Assembly: GCA_038257845.1 (NCBI GenBank) | Contig: JBBSQL010000008.1 | Span: 31,431 to 95,430 of the forward strand | Direction: 5' to 3' | DNA length: 64,000 bases | Origin: JAFDXJ01 sp038257845 | GTDB lineage: Bacteria; Bacteroidota; Bacteroidia; Chitinophagales; Chitinophagaceae | Part shown: positions 1 through 7,653 of the stretch, in pieces | Numbering within the stretch: position 1 is the first letter of the stretch | Layout of the letters: each line of letters opens with the position of its first letter | Position numbers and translations under genes: made by a program | Notes under the pieces: model-generated | Seen by the model: only the letters and a program-made list of their open reading frames with translations | Told to the model about the DNA's origin: nothing | Databases searched by the model: none

Positions 1-1771
1 CTTTTATGGCAAAGCCATGTGGTACATCCCAATCTTGTTCAAGGTTGGTAAGATGGAAGTAAACTTCGTCACCTACTTTTACACCTTCAATATTATCAGG
101 ATTCAGGTGAGAGCGGATCATGGTCATATATACGTCCACCCGGTTTCCCGTACGAACCACTTTTGCATTTTTTTCTCCAAGTGTAACAAATGGATTTTGA
201 TTTTTACTGATATCGAATATTTTCAAAGAGTTTTTAGAAATCATTTCTGCTGGTATTGCCTGGGCATAGTGAGGTTCTCCAATACTTGGGTAGTCAGCCA
301 GCAGTTTCATTTTATCACCACTAATATCAAATAATTGCGCACTCTGAGAAAGCTCGGGGCCTGTAGGCAAATACCTGTCTTTAGTGATCTTATTATAAGC
401 GATCAAATATTTTCCATAAGGCTTCCTTGTATCGCCACCAGGAATCATCAAATGGCCCGGGGAATAATACGTTGCGTGCCTGTCTAAAACAGTCAAATCT
501 TTCAGGCTCCACTTCACAATCTCTGAAGAAATAAACATGGTAGTATATGCATTTCCTTTACCATCAAATTCAGTATGCAAAGGCCCGAGACCTGGTTTTT
601 TAACTTCACCATGTAAAGCTGCTTCATATTTAATTACAGGAATACCATCATAATCGCCATCAAAAGTTTTATTCGCAATAGCTGCCTGGATTTTGGCAAA
701 TGAGAATACAGGAATCAATGCTGCAAGCTTTCCGCTTCCAACAATATATTCACCCGTAGGATCCACATCACAACCATGCGGTGATTTAGGACAAGGAATC
801 ATATAAACGATATCGGGGAAATTTTTCACATCCAGTACGAGTGTTTTTGTTTCAATGGTACTTGTAGCAGTATGTGTGGAATCATTATAGACATTATGCG
901 CATATTTCACCGTTTGCACCTGGCCTTTTCCCTGCTTCACATATTCTTCTGCTTTTTTCCAGTTTACAGCCATGATGAAATCTTTATCACGCTGGGAAGC
1001 ATTTACTTCCAATAAAGTATGCGCCTGTTCTGAGTTATAACAACTAAAGAAAAACCATCCGCTACTTGGGCCTTTACCGGAATGGCTCAGGTCAAAGTCA
1101 ACGCCGGGCAATAACAACTGGAATGCAATTTTCATTTCACCGGAAGTTGGTGCTACACTTATAAAGCTTATTGTACCTTTAAAATTTTTCTTATACGTAT
1201 CAATGGGCACATCACCATTATCATTATCCATTGGCACACTGAAACGGGTACCAGCCACAACATATTCCGTATTTTCAGTAATGAAAGGAGAGGAATGGTT
1301 TCCTGCGCTGTTTGGTATTTCCAAAATTTCTGCCGTACGGAAAGTTTTCAAATCAATACGTGCAATGCGCGGGGTATTGTTTCCATTGGCAAATAACCAA
1401 CGACCATCCAGTTCACCGTTCGTTTGTGATAATTCCAGGTGATGCTGATCGTCCCATGGAACCTCTCCATGAGAAGTATTGAGCATAGGTTTCGTTTCTT
1501 CACTAAAACCATAACCGGATTCCGGGTCAAGGGAGAATGTCGGGATTACCCGGAGCAGGCGGCCGGAAGGAATTCCATATACACTTACTTGCCCGCTGAA
1601 ACCACCGGAAACAAAGTTGTATAATTCATCATATTTTCCCGGGGGAACATATACACGTGAAGCAGCATCGCCGGAAACAGCACTTTCCGCATTTTTTGGT
1701 TTACAACCTGTACTACCAAGCAGTATAACTGCTGCCGCAAGGGATAATACAGGCAGGATTGTTTTCTTCAT
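1..1771 (-). CDS. nosZ: Nitrous-oxide reductase NosZ, clade II-like (C-terminus cut by window edge)
   Basis: Reduces N2O to N2 in the periplasm. The frame is open from the ATG at 1771 to the window edge (590 codons), and the family is about 650 residues, so the final CuA part of the cupredoxin domain lies outside. A Sec-type signal ends near a possible lipobox (STGC, Cys23). The CuZ-site segment WDDQHHLELS carries His110-His111 and is followed by LDGRWLFANGNN, as in the NosZ beta-propeller. Further on, SPHGCDVDPTGEYIV is typical of the propeller, and WDVPHGFAIK near the window edge opens the cupredoxin domain. There is no Tat twin-arginine motif, which fits the Sec-exported clade II enzymes of Bacteroidota. 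The cytochrome c gene lies directly upstream on the same strand and is a plausible electron donor. Identity is very likely; the clade is inferred from the signal peptide and context. Confidence 0.95.
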   Translation of the reverse strand, partial: MKKTILPVLSLAAAVILLGSTGCKPKNAESAVSGDAASRVYVPPGKYDELYNFVSGGFSGQVSVYGIPSGRLLRVIPTFSLDPESGYGFSEETKPMLNTSHGEVPWDDQHHLELSQTNGELDGRWLFANGNNTPRIARIDLKTFRTAEILEIPNSAGNHSSPFITENTEYVVAGTRFSVPMDNDNGDVPIDTYKKNFKGTISFISVAPTSGEMKIAFQLLLPGVDFDLSHSGKGPSSGWFFFSCYNSEQAHTLLEVNASQRDKDFIMAVNWKKAEEYVKQGKGQVQTVKYAHNVYNDSTHTATSTIETKTLVLDVKNFPDIVYMIPCPKSPHGCDVDPTGEYIVGSGKLAALIPVFSFAKIQAAIANKTFDGDYDGIPVIKYEAALHGEVKKPGLGPLHTEFDGKGNAYTTMFISSEIVKWSLKDLTVLDRHATYYSPGHLMIPGGDTRKPYGKYLIAYNKITKDRYLPTGPELSQSAQLFDISGDKMKLLADYPSIGEPHYAQAIPAEMISKNSLKIFDISKNQNPFVTLGEKNAKVVRTGNRVDVYMTMIRSHLNPDNIEGVKVGDEVYFHLTNLEQDWDVPHGFAIK

Positions 1772-1794
1772 ATTTGCACTTGTTTTTAAATTTT

Positions 1795-1820
1795 AAAATT
1801 GTCTATTAAAATTGTCTATT
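1795..1820. repeat. Two perfect 13-bp tandem repeats upstream of nosZ
   Basis: AAAATTGTCTATT occurs twice head to tail (1795-1807 and 1808-1820), 24 bp before the nosZ start codon. The core ATTGTCTA also appears in inverted orientation at 2420-2427, just upstream of the cytochrome c gene. It could be a binding site or the result of slippage; nothing in the sequence decides this. Confidence 0.6.
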
Positions 1821-1918
1821 TCAAATCAGTTTGGGCAAGCGTTTGCCTGCAGGCTTATTTTCCTAATTTTTTAAACTTAAAAAAAGCCTGAATTAAATGA
1901 TAAATAAAGAGCGTTGAA

Positions 1919-2401
1919 TTATTTTACGCCATCATTTTTGCGCATGAATTCCAGCACGGCACGCGCATCATCATCACTGAGATTTTGATTCGGCATCCGC
2001 ACCATACAAATTTCCAGCATAGCCTGCGCTTTTGGATCTTTGTCAATCATCGCGTCTGTATTGGTGATAAAGTTCATGATCCAGGCCGGCTGATGGCGGG
2101 AGGTAACACCTTTCCATCCGGGACCTACCAATTTCTCATCAGTCATTTTGTGGCATGATTCGCATTTGAGTTCTACGATCTTCTCTCCTTTCTCTGCCAT
2201 AGCTCCATCCAATGTTGCTGCGAGCTGAATATCGTGGAATTTACCTTCACCCCTATTTGGGTCATAAGATGGATTTCCATTTTCTGTTGTTGCTGTATTC
2301 GGATCAGCAACGGGTTGCGGATCTGTTACAGGTGGATTATTTTGATTACCACAAGCAGCTAAAAAAGCGGCAAACCCTAAAACGATCATCAATTTTTTCA
2401 T
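1919..2401 (-). CDS. Monoheme cytochrome c lipoprotein, nos-associated
   Basis: A 160-residue protein with a lipoprotein signal (MKKLMIVLGFAAFLAACGNQ, lipobox AAC at Cys17), a Pro/Asp/Asn-rich linker (about 20-50), and one class I cytochrome c domain. The domain has a CESCHK heme motif and a distal MVRMPNQNLSDDDARAVLEF segment that supplies the likely axial Met. It lies immediately upstream of nosZ on the same strand with a 147-bp gap. Clade II nos clusters regularly carry such membrane-anchored cytochromes, which are thought to pass electrons from the quinol pool to NosZ. Its promoter region holds the FNR-like palindrome at 2455-2476. The cytochrome assignment is firm; the NosZ-donor role is inferred from position. 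Confidence 0.9.
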   Translation of the reverse strand: MKKLMIVLGFAAFLAACGNQNNPPVTDPQPVADPNTATTENGNPSYDPNRGEGKFHDIQLAATLDGAMAEKGEKIVELKCESCHKMTDEKLVGPGWKGVTSRHQPAWIMNFITNTDAMIDKDPKAQAMLEICMVRMPNQNLSDDDARAVLEFMRKNDGVK

Positions 2402-2428
2402 AATTCAGTTTTTAAAATTTAGACAATG

Positions 2429-2436
2429 CAAGATTA
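2429..2436 (-). promoter_or_regulatory. Candidate -7 box for the cytochrome c / nosZ transcript
   Basis: On the minus strand this reads TAATCTTG, one mismatch from the Bacteroidota TAnnTTTG box. A start site a few bases downstream (about 2425) would put the centre of the palindrome at 2455-2476 roughly 41 bp upstream, the spacing of class II Crp/Fnr activation. This is a pattern match only. Confidence 0.4.
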
Positions 2437-2454
2437 GCTAAGATCGTAAATTTA

Positions 2455-2476
2455 TTTTATGATGCGCATCATAAAA
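2455..2476. promoter_or_regulatory. Perfect 22-bp palindrome, FNR/Crp-like operator
   Basis: A perfect inverted repeat whose central 14 bases are ATGATGCGCATCAT. The TGAT-N4-ATCA core matches the FNR/DNR-type consensus TTGAT-N4-ATCAA with one change per half-site. It sits between the divergent cytochrome c/nosZ unit and the membrane-protein gene at 2578, so it could control both. The candidate regulators are the REC-cNMP-HTH protein encoded at 4321-5376 or an unlinked Crp/Fnr protein. Confidence 0.7.
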
Positions 2477-2577
2477 CGATTTATTTTTTACTGATCCCTG
2501 TCATATCTGCTTTATTTAAAAAATATTTGCTTTGCACCACGATTCTATTTTATTTAAAATAATTTACATCTTTATTT

Positions 2578-3804
2578 ATGGACGAATTTAAAACAAGGCG
2601 TTGGTTGCAATTTGCACTGGTTAATTTCTGTATTGTAGCATTGGCAGGTGTTACACTGCGTTATAAAATCAATTTCGCGCTACCAATCATTAATCAGAAG
2701 TATTTATTACATGCACATTCTCATTTTGCATTTGTCGGTTGGGTAAGCACGGCATTAATGGCTTTGCTGGTCAATTACCTCGAACGAAATGCGATTTATA
2801 CCAATTACAAGAAATATAACCGGATCATTTTTGCAAATTGTCTTGCCGCTTATGGCATGTTCATTTCATTTGTATTCCAGGGATATGATACTTTATCCAT
2901 TAGTTTTTCCACGCTCAGCATTTTCATTTCCTTCTTTTTCATTTATTTTTTCTGGCGGGACCTGAAACTTGTTACTGATAAATCTTATGCAGTGAACTGG
3001 TTTAAGACTGCATTGGTTTTATGGGGCATTTCTGCCATTGGTGCATTTTCACTGGCCTACCTGATGGCCACACATAATACCAACCAGGAATATTATTTCG
3101 CGGCCATTTATTTTTTCCTGCATTTTCAATATAATGGCTGGTTTTTATTTGTGTGCTTTGGCCTGTTATTTTATCACTTATTCCGGACAGGACTCGTACA
3201 AGAAGTGGCGATCAATAAAAAATTATATCTCATCATGGCGGTCACGGTAGCCCCATCTTTCTTATTGTCTATTCTTTGGCTTAAATTGCCCTCCTATCTG
3301 CGCTATATTGCTGATATATCTGGCATTTTACAATTACTTGTATTATTTTATTTTTTAAAACTAATACCCGCTATTAAAAGGTATATACCGCAATCTTTTA
3401 CCAAAACCACCCGCACCTTGTGGATCCTGGCAACTGTTGCATTTATTATTAAAGTGATTTTGCAAATGCTTTCCATCATTCCATACTTAAGCCATTTTGC
3501 ATTTGCTTTCAGGCCAATTGTGATTGGTTATTTACACCTGTCATTCCTATGCATCATTTCATTTTTTATTATTGGTTATATCAATGAATATTTATGTACC
3601 CGCCAACGCCATGTGTCTGTTTTAGGTGTCATACTTTTTATAATAGGTGTGCTTGCGCAGGAGGTCATATTAATGGTGCAGGGCCTCGAAGTCTTTCAAA
3701 TGGAACCTTTGCCAATTGCAAATATTCTTTTATTTTATTGTGCCATACTTATAGCAGTGGGCATTATACGGATAACGGTAAAAATGAACAAACCAAAGAC
3801 GTAG
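2578..3804 (+). CDS. Polytopic membrane protein with heme-copper-oxidase-like histidines
   Basis: A 408-residue, very hydrophobic protein with about 11-12 predicted transmembrane segments. It is not confidently recognised. Its N-terminal part has LLHAHSHFAFVGW (His45, His47, His49), which resembles the first histidine-bearing helix of heme-copper oxidase and NO-reductase catalytic subunits. More histidines lie in later helices: His182 in LHFQYNGWF, His306 in LSHFAF and His320 in GYLHLSF. This suggests a heme-binding or degenerate subunit I/NorB-like fold. The gene is divergent from the cytochrome c/nosZ pair and shares the intergenic FNR-like palindrome, so a link to anaerobic nitrogen-oxide metabolism is plausible. 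It is shorter than NorB or CcoN, and a full set of catalytic ligands is not obvious. Function is inferred only. Confidence 0.7.
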   Translation: MDEFKTRRWLQFALVNFCIVALAGVTLRYKINFALPIINQKYLLHAHSHFAFVGWVSTALMALLVNYLERNAIYTNYKKYNRIIFANCLAAYGMFISFVFQGYDTLSISFSTLSIFISFFFIYFFWRDLKLVTDKSYAVNWFKTALVLWGISAIGAFSLAYLMATHNTNQEYYFAAIYFFLHFQYNGWFLFVCFGLLFYHLFRTGLVQEVAINKKLYLIMAVTVAPSFLLSILWLKLPSYLRYIADISGILQLLVLFYFLKLIPAIKRYIPQSFTKTTRTLWILATVAFIIKVILQMLSIIPYLSHFAFAFRPIVIGYLHLSFLCIISFFIIGYINEYLCTRQRHVSVLGVILFIIGVLAQEVILMVQGLEVFQMEPLPIANILLFYCAILIAVGIIRITVKMNKPKT

Positions 3805-3957
3805 CTTTTTTTAATTCTATTAAAGCTCCTTAACTGATTTAAATCATACAAGTGGCTGTTTCCCCTCATGAAATACTAAAAAGCAATGATGCATTTTTGG
3901 AGTATATTTTCCTGCTATTTTTTAAATTTAATATAGAGCAGGCTCAACAATACAGTA

Positions 3958-4320
3958 ATGAAATTGGCAAAATACCATCAGCTACAACAGGAGTTTATGT
4001 CCTGGCAAAGAAGCCTCGAATTTTTTAAGCAGGAAAATGCAATGCTTAAATACAGGCTGAGCGAAATGGTAGATGATGCCGAACAAGCAATTGATTTAGC
4101 ATCTGCCGAACATTTTCAAAATGAATTTATCCATATTGATGAAATGCTGGGTAATCTTTCAAAATCTCTCTTAAATTTTTCACGCATATCCGACCTGGAA
4201 AAGGAAGCCGGCATTACAATTACCGAGCATGGCATCTTGCGTGAAAAAATGCATTCCCTGGAAAAAAAATGTTTAAACCTGGCGTTGCAATTCAATAAAA
4301 AAATGTTGTCAGCGGCATGA
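3958..4320 (+). CDS. Small coiled-coil protein, paralogue of the product at 59190-59570
   Basis: A 120-residue, mostly helical, charged protein with no signal peptide or membrane segment. The family is not recognised. It aligns without gaps to the 126-residue product at 59190: from Trp17 onward W, L, E, LK, RL, A and L recur at the same spacing, and both reach EHFQN exactly 35 residues after the Trp. The rest is heptad-rich coiled coil ending KKCLNLALQFNKK. It ends exactly where the convergent response-regulator gene ends (4320/4321), leaving no intergenic space. It may be a small partner of the neighbouring signalling proteins, but this is only a contextual guess. Confidence 0.75.
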   Translation: MKLAKYHQLQQEFMSWQRSLEFFKQENAMLKYRLSEMVDDAEQAIDLASAEHFQNEFIHIDEMLGNLSKSLLNFSRISDLEKEAGITITEHGILREKMHSLEKKCLNLALQFNKKMLSAA

Positions 4321-5376
4321 TCAGTTAACCATATTTTTTAACTTATTTTCATCCAGCACTTTTATATTTCCCGGGGCTGCGGAAATAATATTTTCATTTT
4401 TAAAATCACTCAATGTTCGGATCAGGGATTCCGTAGTCGTTCCAACAATATGTGCCAGGTCTTCTCTTGAAATATGCATGGAAAAACTTTCTTTACCTTC
4501 TTCTTTATATTTATCCAATAAAGTAAGAATGGCTTCTGCTACGCGCTTCCTTAGTGAATTATAAGCGAGACTTAATAATTGTTCTTCTTTTTCATGAACG
4601 TGATGCGCAAGCAATCGAATAAATTTTTGCGCCACATCTTTATTTCTATAAATAAGTTTTTCAAAATCCGAACGACCAATACTTGAAACCTCTGACTCCT
4701 CAAGCGTTTCAGCAGATTCCTGGTACATCGTATTTTCCAGGAGCGACTGGTAGCCAAAAAAATCACCCGCAGTAAATAAGCCTACAGTGAGCTCTTTCCC
4801 ATAATCATTGATCTTATATGTTCTTACTTTCCCGGACATGATATAAAATAAATTATGTGGCTGCTGGCCTTCTGCATAAATGCGTTGCTTTTTTTTAAAT
4901 TGCTGAATGACATTGGATCCTGCGAGTTCTTTCAATGAATCTTCTCCACGAATACTATCAAAAAAACCATCCAGTTTGTGCGTAGCCTGCAGGCGCTCTG
5001 AAATCTTTTCTTCTTTTTTCAGCCTGCTTTCAATTGCATTCATTAGTTCAATATCCGTAAATGGTTTTGTGATATAATCATCAGCGCCCATTTCCATGCC
5101 TTTGCGAAAATCTCCGCGTTCTGTTTTCGCTGTCAAAAAAATAAACGGTGTGTTTTTTAATTGCCCATTTTTATTGAGCAGGTGCAAAAGGCCATAACCA
5201 TCCAATACCGGCATCATGATATCACAAATAATCAAACCGGGATTTTGTTGTAAAGCAATTTCATATCCCTCGCGCCCGTTGGATGCTGTAAATACTTCAT
5301 AACCTGCAAGCGCTAAAATTTCAGCCGTATTTTCCCGCAATTCCGGGCTGTCTTCTACCAGCAGAATTTTTATCAT
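4321..5376 (-). CDS. Response regulator with REC, cyclic-nucleotide-binding and Crp-type HTH domains
   Basis: A 351-residue fusion regulator. Residues 1-120 are a REC domain with acidic residues at 8-9, phospho-acceptor Asp52 (CDIMMP), Thr82 and Lys104 (TKPF). About 145-255 is a Crp-like cNMP-binding beta-roll (FYIMSGKVRTY, GLFTAGDFFGY). About 270-345 is a Crp-family winged helix-turn-helix (ISREDLAHIVGTTTESLIRTL). REC fused to Crp/Fnr output is uncommon compared with OmpR or NarL outputs. The start ATG overlaps the stop of the histidine-kinase gene (ATGA), so the two are co-translated partners. It lies 2 kb from an FNR-like palindrome in the nos promoter region and is a candidate to bind it. 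I see no arginine-rich cAMP phosphate-binding motif, so cyclic-nucleotide binding is uncertain. Confidence 0.93.
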   Translation of the reverse strand: MIKILLVEDSPELRENTAEILALAGYEVFTASNGREGYEIALQQNPGLIICDIMMPVLDGYGLLHLLNKNGQLKNTPFIFLTAKTERGDFRKGMEMGADDYITKPFTDIELMNAIESRLKKEEKISERLQATHKLDGFFDSIRGEDSLKELAGSNVIQQFKKKQRIYAEGQQPHNLFYIMSGKVRTYKINDYGKELTVGLFTAGDFFGYQSLLENTMYQESAETLEESEVSSIGRSDFEKLIYRNKDVAQKFIRLLAHHVHEKEEQLLSLAYNSLRKRVAEAILTLLDKYKEEGKESFSMHISREDLAHIVGTTTESLIRTLSDFKNENIISAAPGNIKVLDENKLKNMVN

Positions 5377-6611
5377 TGTTTAAAAGTAATTTTTATTTCA
5401 GTACCCGTTTCGAGTTCACTTTTCAATTCCAAATGGCCGTTCATCATTTCTACATATTTCGCTACAATATGCAACCCCAGGCCGGTTCCGGGAATATTGG
5501 CCGCGTTTTTAGCACGGAAAAATAGCTCAAATAAATGTTGCTGATCCTGTTTGGAAATTCCCATGCCTTCATCTTTGATGGTGAAAATAATTTTTTTTGC
5601 TGAAACTTCCGTGTTGATTAAAATGCTTTTCCCTTCCATGGAAAATTTTGCTGCATTGGAGATAAGATTGATCAGTATATTTTTAAATAAAACTTCATCC
5701 AGCCGAATGACTTCTTTTCCTTTATGCGAATAATTAATTTGCTGGCCCTTTTTCAAAATATCATTCATTTCATTCACCTGCTGCAGGATGAGTTCACGGA
5801 TATTAAAAAACGTAAAATGAGCAGTGATTTTCCCGTCCTCAATTTTTCCGAGTGATAAAAATTCATTGAGAATATTATTCAAATTGGTGACAGCAGATTT
5901 AATGCGCTGCACGTGTTTATCACGATTGGCCTGTTCTTCAGTTAATTTATACTTTGATAAAAGAGATGCCGAAGAAAGTATTGTGCTGAGTGGTGTTCTG
6001 AATTCATGTGAAGCCATTGATACAAATGCACTCTTTAATTCGCCCAAATCTTTTTCTTTGTTCAAAGCTTTAAAAAGCTCATCTTTTGATATTTCCAGTT
6101 TCGTCAATGCATCCTGCAATTTCAACGTACGCTCATGTACATTTTTTTCCAGTTCATCATTCTGCGCTTCCATCCTGCTATTCATTTCTGCAAGCGCAAG
6201 CCTTTGCTGCTTCAATTTTTTTTCTGTTTCCTTACGTGCACTGATATTACTGATAAAGGCAATGGAAAAAACGCCATTCTCATTGGCATAACTGCTCAGG
6301 CTGATTTCCAAAGGAATTTCCGAACCATCTTTTTTCATACCGAACAGATCGCGGCCTATGCCCATCGGCCTTGTGGCAGGATGTGCAATAAATTCATCGC
6401 GATCAGTTACATGCCTGGAATGAAACCTCGGCGGAATCAAAATTTCCAGTTTACAGCCAACAATTTCTTCTCTTTCATAACCAAACATGCTCAATAAAAA
6501 ATCATTGGCCAACTCAATATTTCCCTCCTTATTGATAAGTAAAATGCCGAGCGAAGCATTTTGAAAAACCGCAGCAAATCTTTCCTGTTCATTTAAAAGG
6601 AGTTTATCCAT
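5373..6611 (-). CDS. PAS-domain sensor histidine kinase (cytoplasmic)
   Basis: A 412-residue kinase with no transmembrane segment. About 8-128 is a PAS domain (ASLGILLINKEGNIELAN) with a PAC-like tail, followed by a coiled coil (about 130-190). The HisKA domain has phospho-acceptor His202 in ASHEFRTPL. The HATPase domain has an N box (NLISNAAKFS), a G1 box (DEGMGI) and a G2 box (GTGLGLHIV). It probably phosphorylates the REC-Crp regulator encoded immediately downstream with a 4-bp overlap. The absence of membrane segments suggests an intracellular signal such as redox state or a gas. PAS domains can bind heme or flavin, but no cofactor motif is evident. Confidence 0.93.
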   Translation of the reverse strand: MDKLLLNEQERFAAVFQNASLGILLINKEGNIELANDFLLSMFGYEREEIVGCKLEILIPPRFHSRHVTDRDEFIAHPATRPMGIGRDLFGMKKDGSEIPLEISLSSYANENGVFSIAFISNISARKETEKKLKQQRLALAEMNSRMEAQNDELEKNVHERTLKLQDALTKLEISKDELFKALNKEKDLGELKSAFVSMASHEFRTPLSTILSSASLLSKYKLTEEQANRDKHVQRIKSAVTNLNNILNEFLSLGKIEDGKITAHFTFFNIRELILQQVNEMNDILKKGQQINYSHKGKEVIRLDEVLFKNILINLISNAAKFSMEGKSILINTEVSAKKIIFTIKDEGMGISKQDQQHLFELFFRAKNAANIPGTGLGLHIVAKYVEMMNGHLELKSELETGTEIKITFKQ

Positions 6612-6674
6612 AACATGATTTTCATTTACTCCGTGCGAAGTTCTTTTAATTTTATTAAAATAAAAATCCCATTT

Positions 6675-7541
6675 TCAATTTAATTCAAACCTGAAAAAGA
6701 CAGGTAAATGATCTGAAATTTTCCCTGCATCTTCCATAGTTTGAAACTGTTTATAAAAATAAAAAGCCCACGTTGTATCAACATGTACATACCCGGGCAT
6801 ATAAAAAAAATTATCGAATGCCGAAGACAAACAATCATGCTGAATACATTTTTTCCTGAGTGTTGTTTTCTGATCTATTAATGCCGCCTTGTATCCCATA
6901 GCTTTTATGGGATTGAATACCGTATGCGTTTCCGGGCAATTAAAATCACCCAGGAATAATAAATTTTTTTCCGGGTATTCTGCCGGCAAAAATTTAAAAT
7001 ATTTTATTTCCGTTTCGGGTTGCATGTTTTTTGTGATTGCATGAAAATTTACTAATGTACATTCTTTGCTACCAAATGAAAAAGTAGCAAAATAAGGTTC
7101 ACGGTCTATTTCAAGACTATATTTTTTCTCCAGCCAGGGTTTTTCTTTTAATTGCACACGAGCTGATTTCCATAAAAATGCATAGCGCTCGGTTTTATAG
7201 GAATTCCCGGAGGTTGGTGGACTTACAACATAAGCCCAGTACACATTTCCCTTGTTTAGTAAAGCCGCGAGTTTGGCCACAGTTTCCACGCCGCCATTTC
7301 CTGCTACCACTTCCTGGATCGCCAAAATGTCGCAATCGGTAACTGTTTTTGCAATATAATCCAGTGTAGCAGCCGATTTTGCAATGCCAAAATCCTTCAG
7401 GTTCCAGGAGCAAATCACATATTTTGCGGGAATATTTGTTATATAAATATTTTTGCGGGAAATATGCGCACCGCTTATATTTTCATGCTGCATCGGGAAG
7501 AAAATGGCAAGCAAAAAAATTATGGAAAACGATCTGAACAA
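6675..7541 (-). CDS. Endonuclease/exonuclease/phosphatase (DNase I-like) family protein, exported
   Basis: A 288-residue EEP-superfamily protein. It has a catalytic-core start VICSWNLKDFG, Glu in LAIQEVV, GDFNCPE (metal/phosphate Asp-Asn pair) and a C-terminal SDHLPVFF motif (catalytic Asp-His). The only in-frame start that includes the hydrophobic FRSFSIIFLLAIFF leader is TTG at 7541; the next ATG (7493) would remove the signal-like segment, so I keep the TTG. Substrate (nucleic acid, phospholipid or sugar phosphate) cannot be told. The gene stands alone on its strand, divergent from the lipoprotein gene at 7654. Confidence 0.85.
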   Translation of the reverse strand: MFRSFSIIFLLAIFFPMQHENISGAHISRKNIYITNIPAKYVICSWNLKDFGIAKSAATLDYIAKTVTDCDILAIQEVVAGNGGVETVAKLAALLNKGNVYWAYVVSPPTSGNSYKTERYAFLWKSARVQLKEKPWLEKKYSLEIDREPYFATFSFGSKECTLVNFHAITKNMQPETEIKYFKFLPAEYPEKNLLFLGDFNCPETHTVFNPIKAMGYKAALIDQKTTLRKKCIQHDCLSSAFDNFFYMPGYVHVDTTWAFYFYKQFQTMEDAGKISDHLPVFFRFELN

Positions 7542-7653
7542 TTATTTTGTTTGTTTATGGGTTGAGTGATAAAACAACAGATTACAAATATATTTGCAAT
7601 GAACATCATTTTTCCCTGCATATTTGTATTTATTATTTTATAAAAATAAAATC

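Noticed and set aside
17..334. 105-codon ORF on the plus strand
   Set aside because: It lies antisense within nosZ, whose own frame is open throughout and has clear family motifs.
5824..6291. 155-codon plus-strand ORF, Ser/Phe-rich
   Set aside because: It is the antisense shadow of the histidine-kinase coiled coil and HisKA region; its composition follows from that and no family motif is present.
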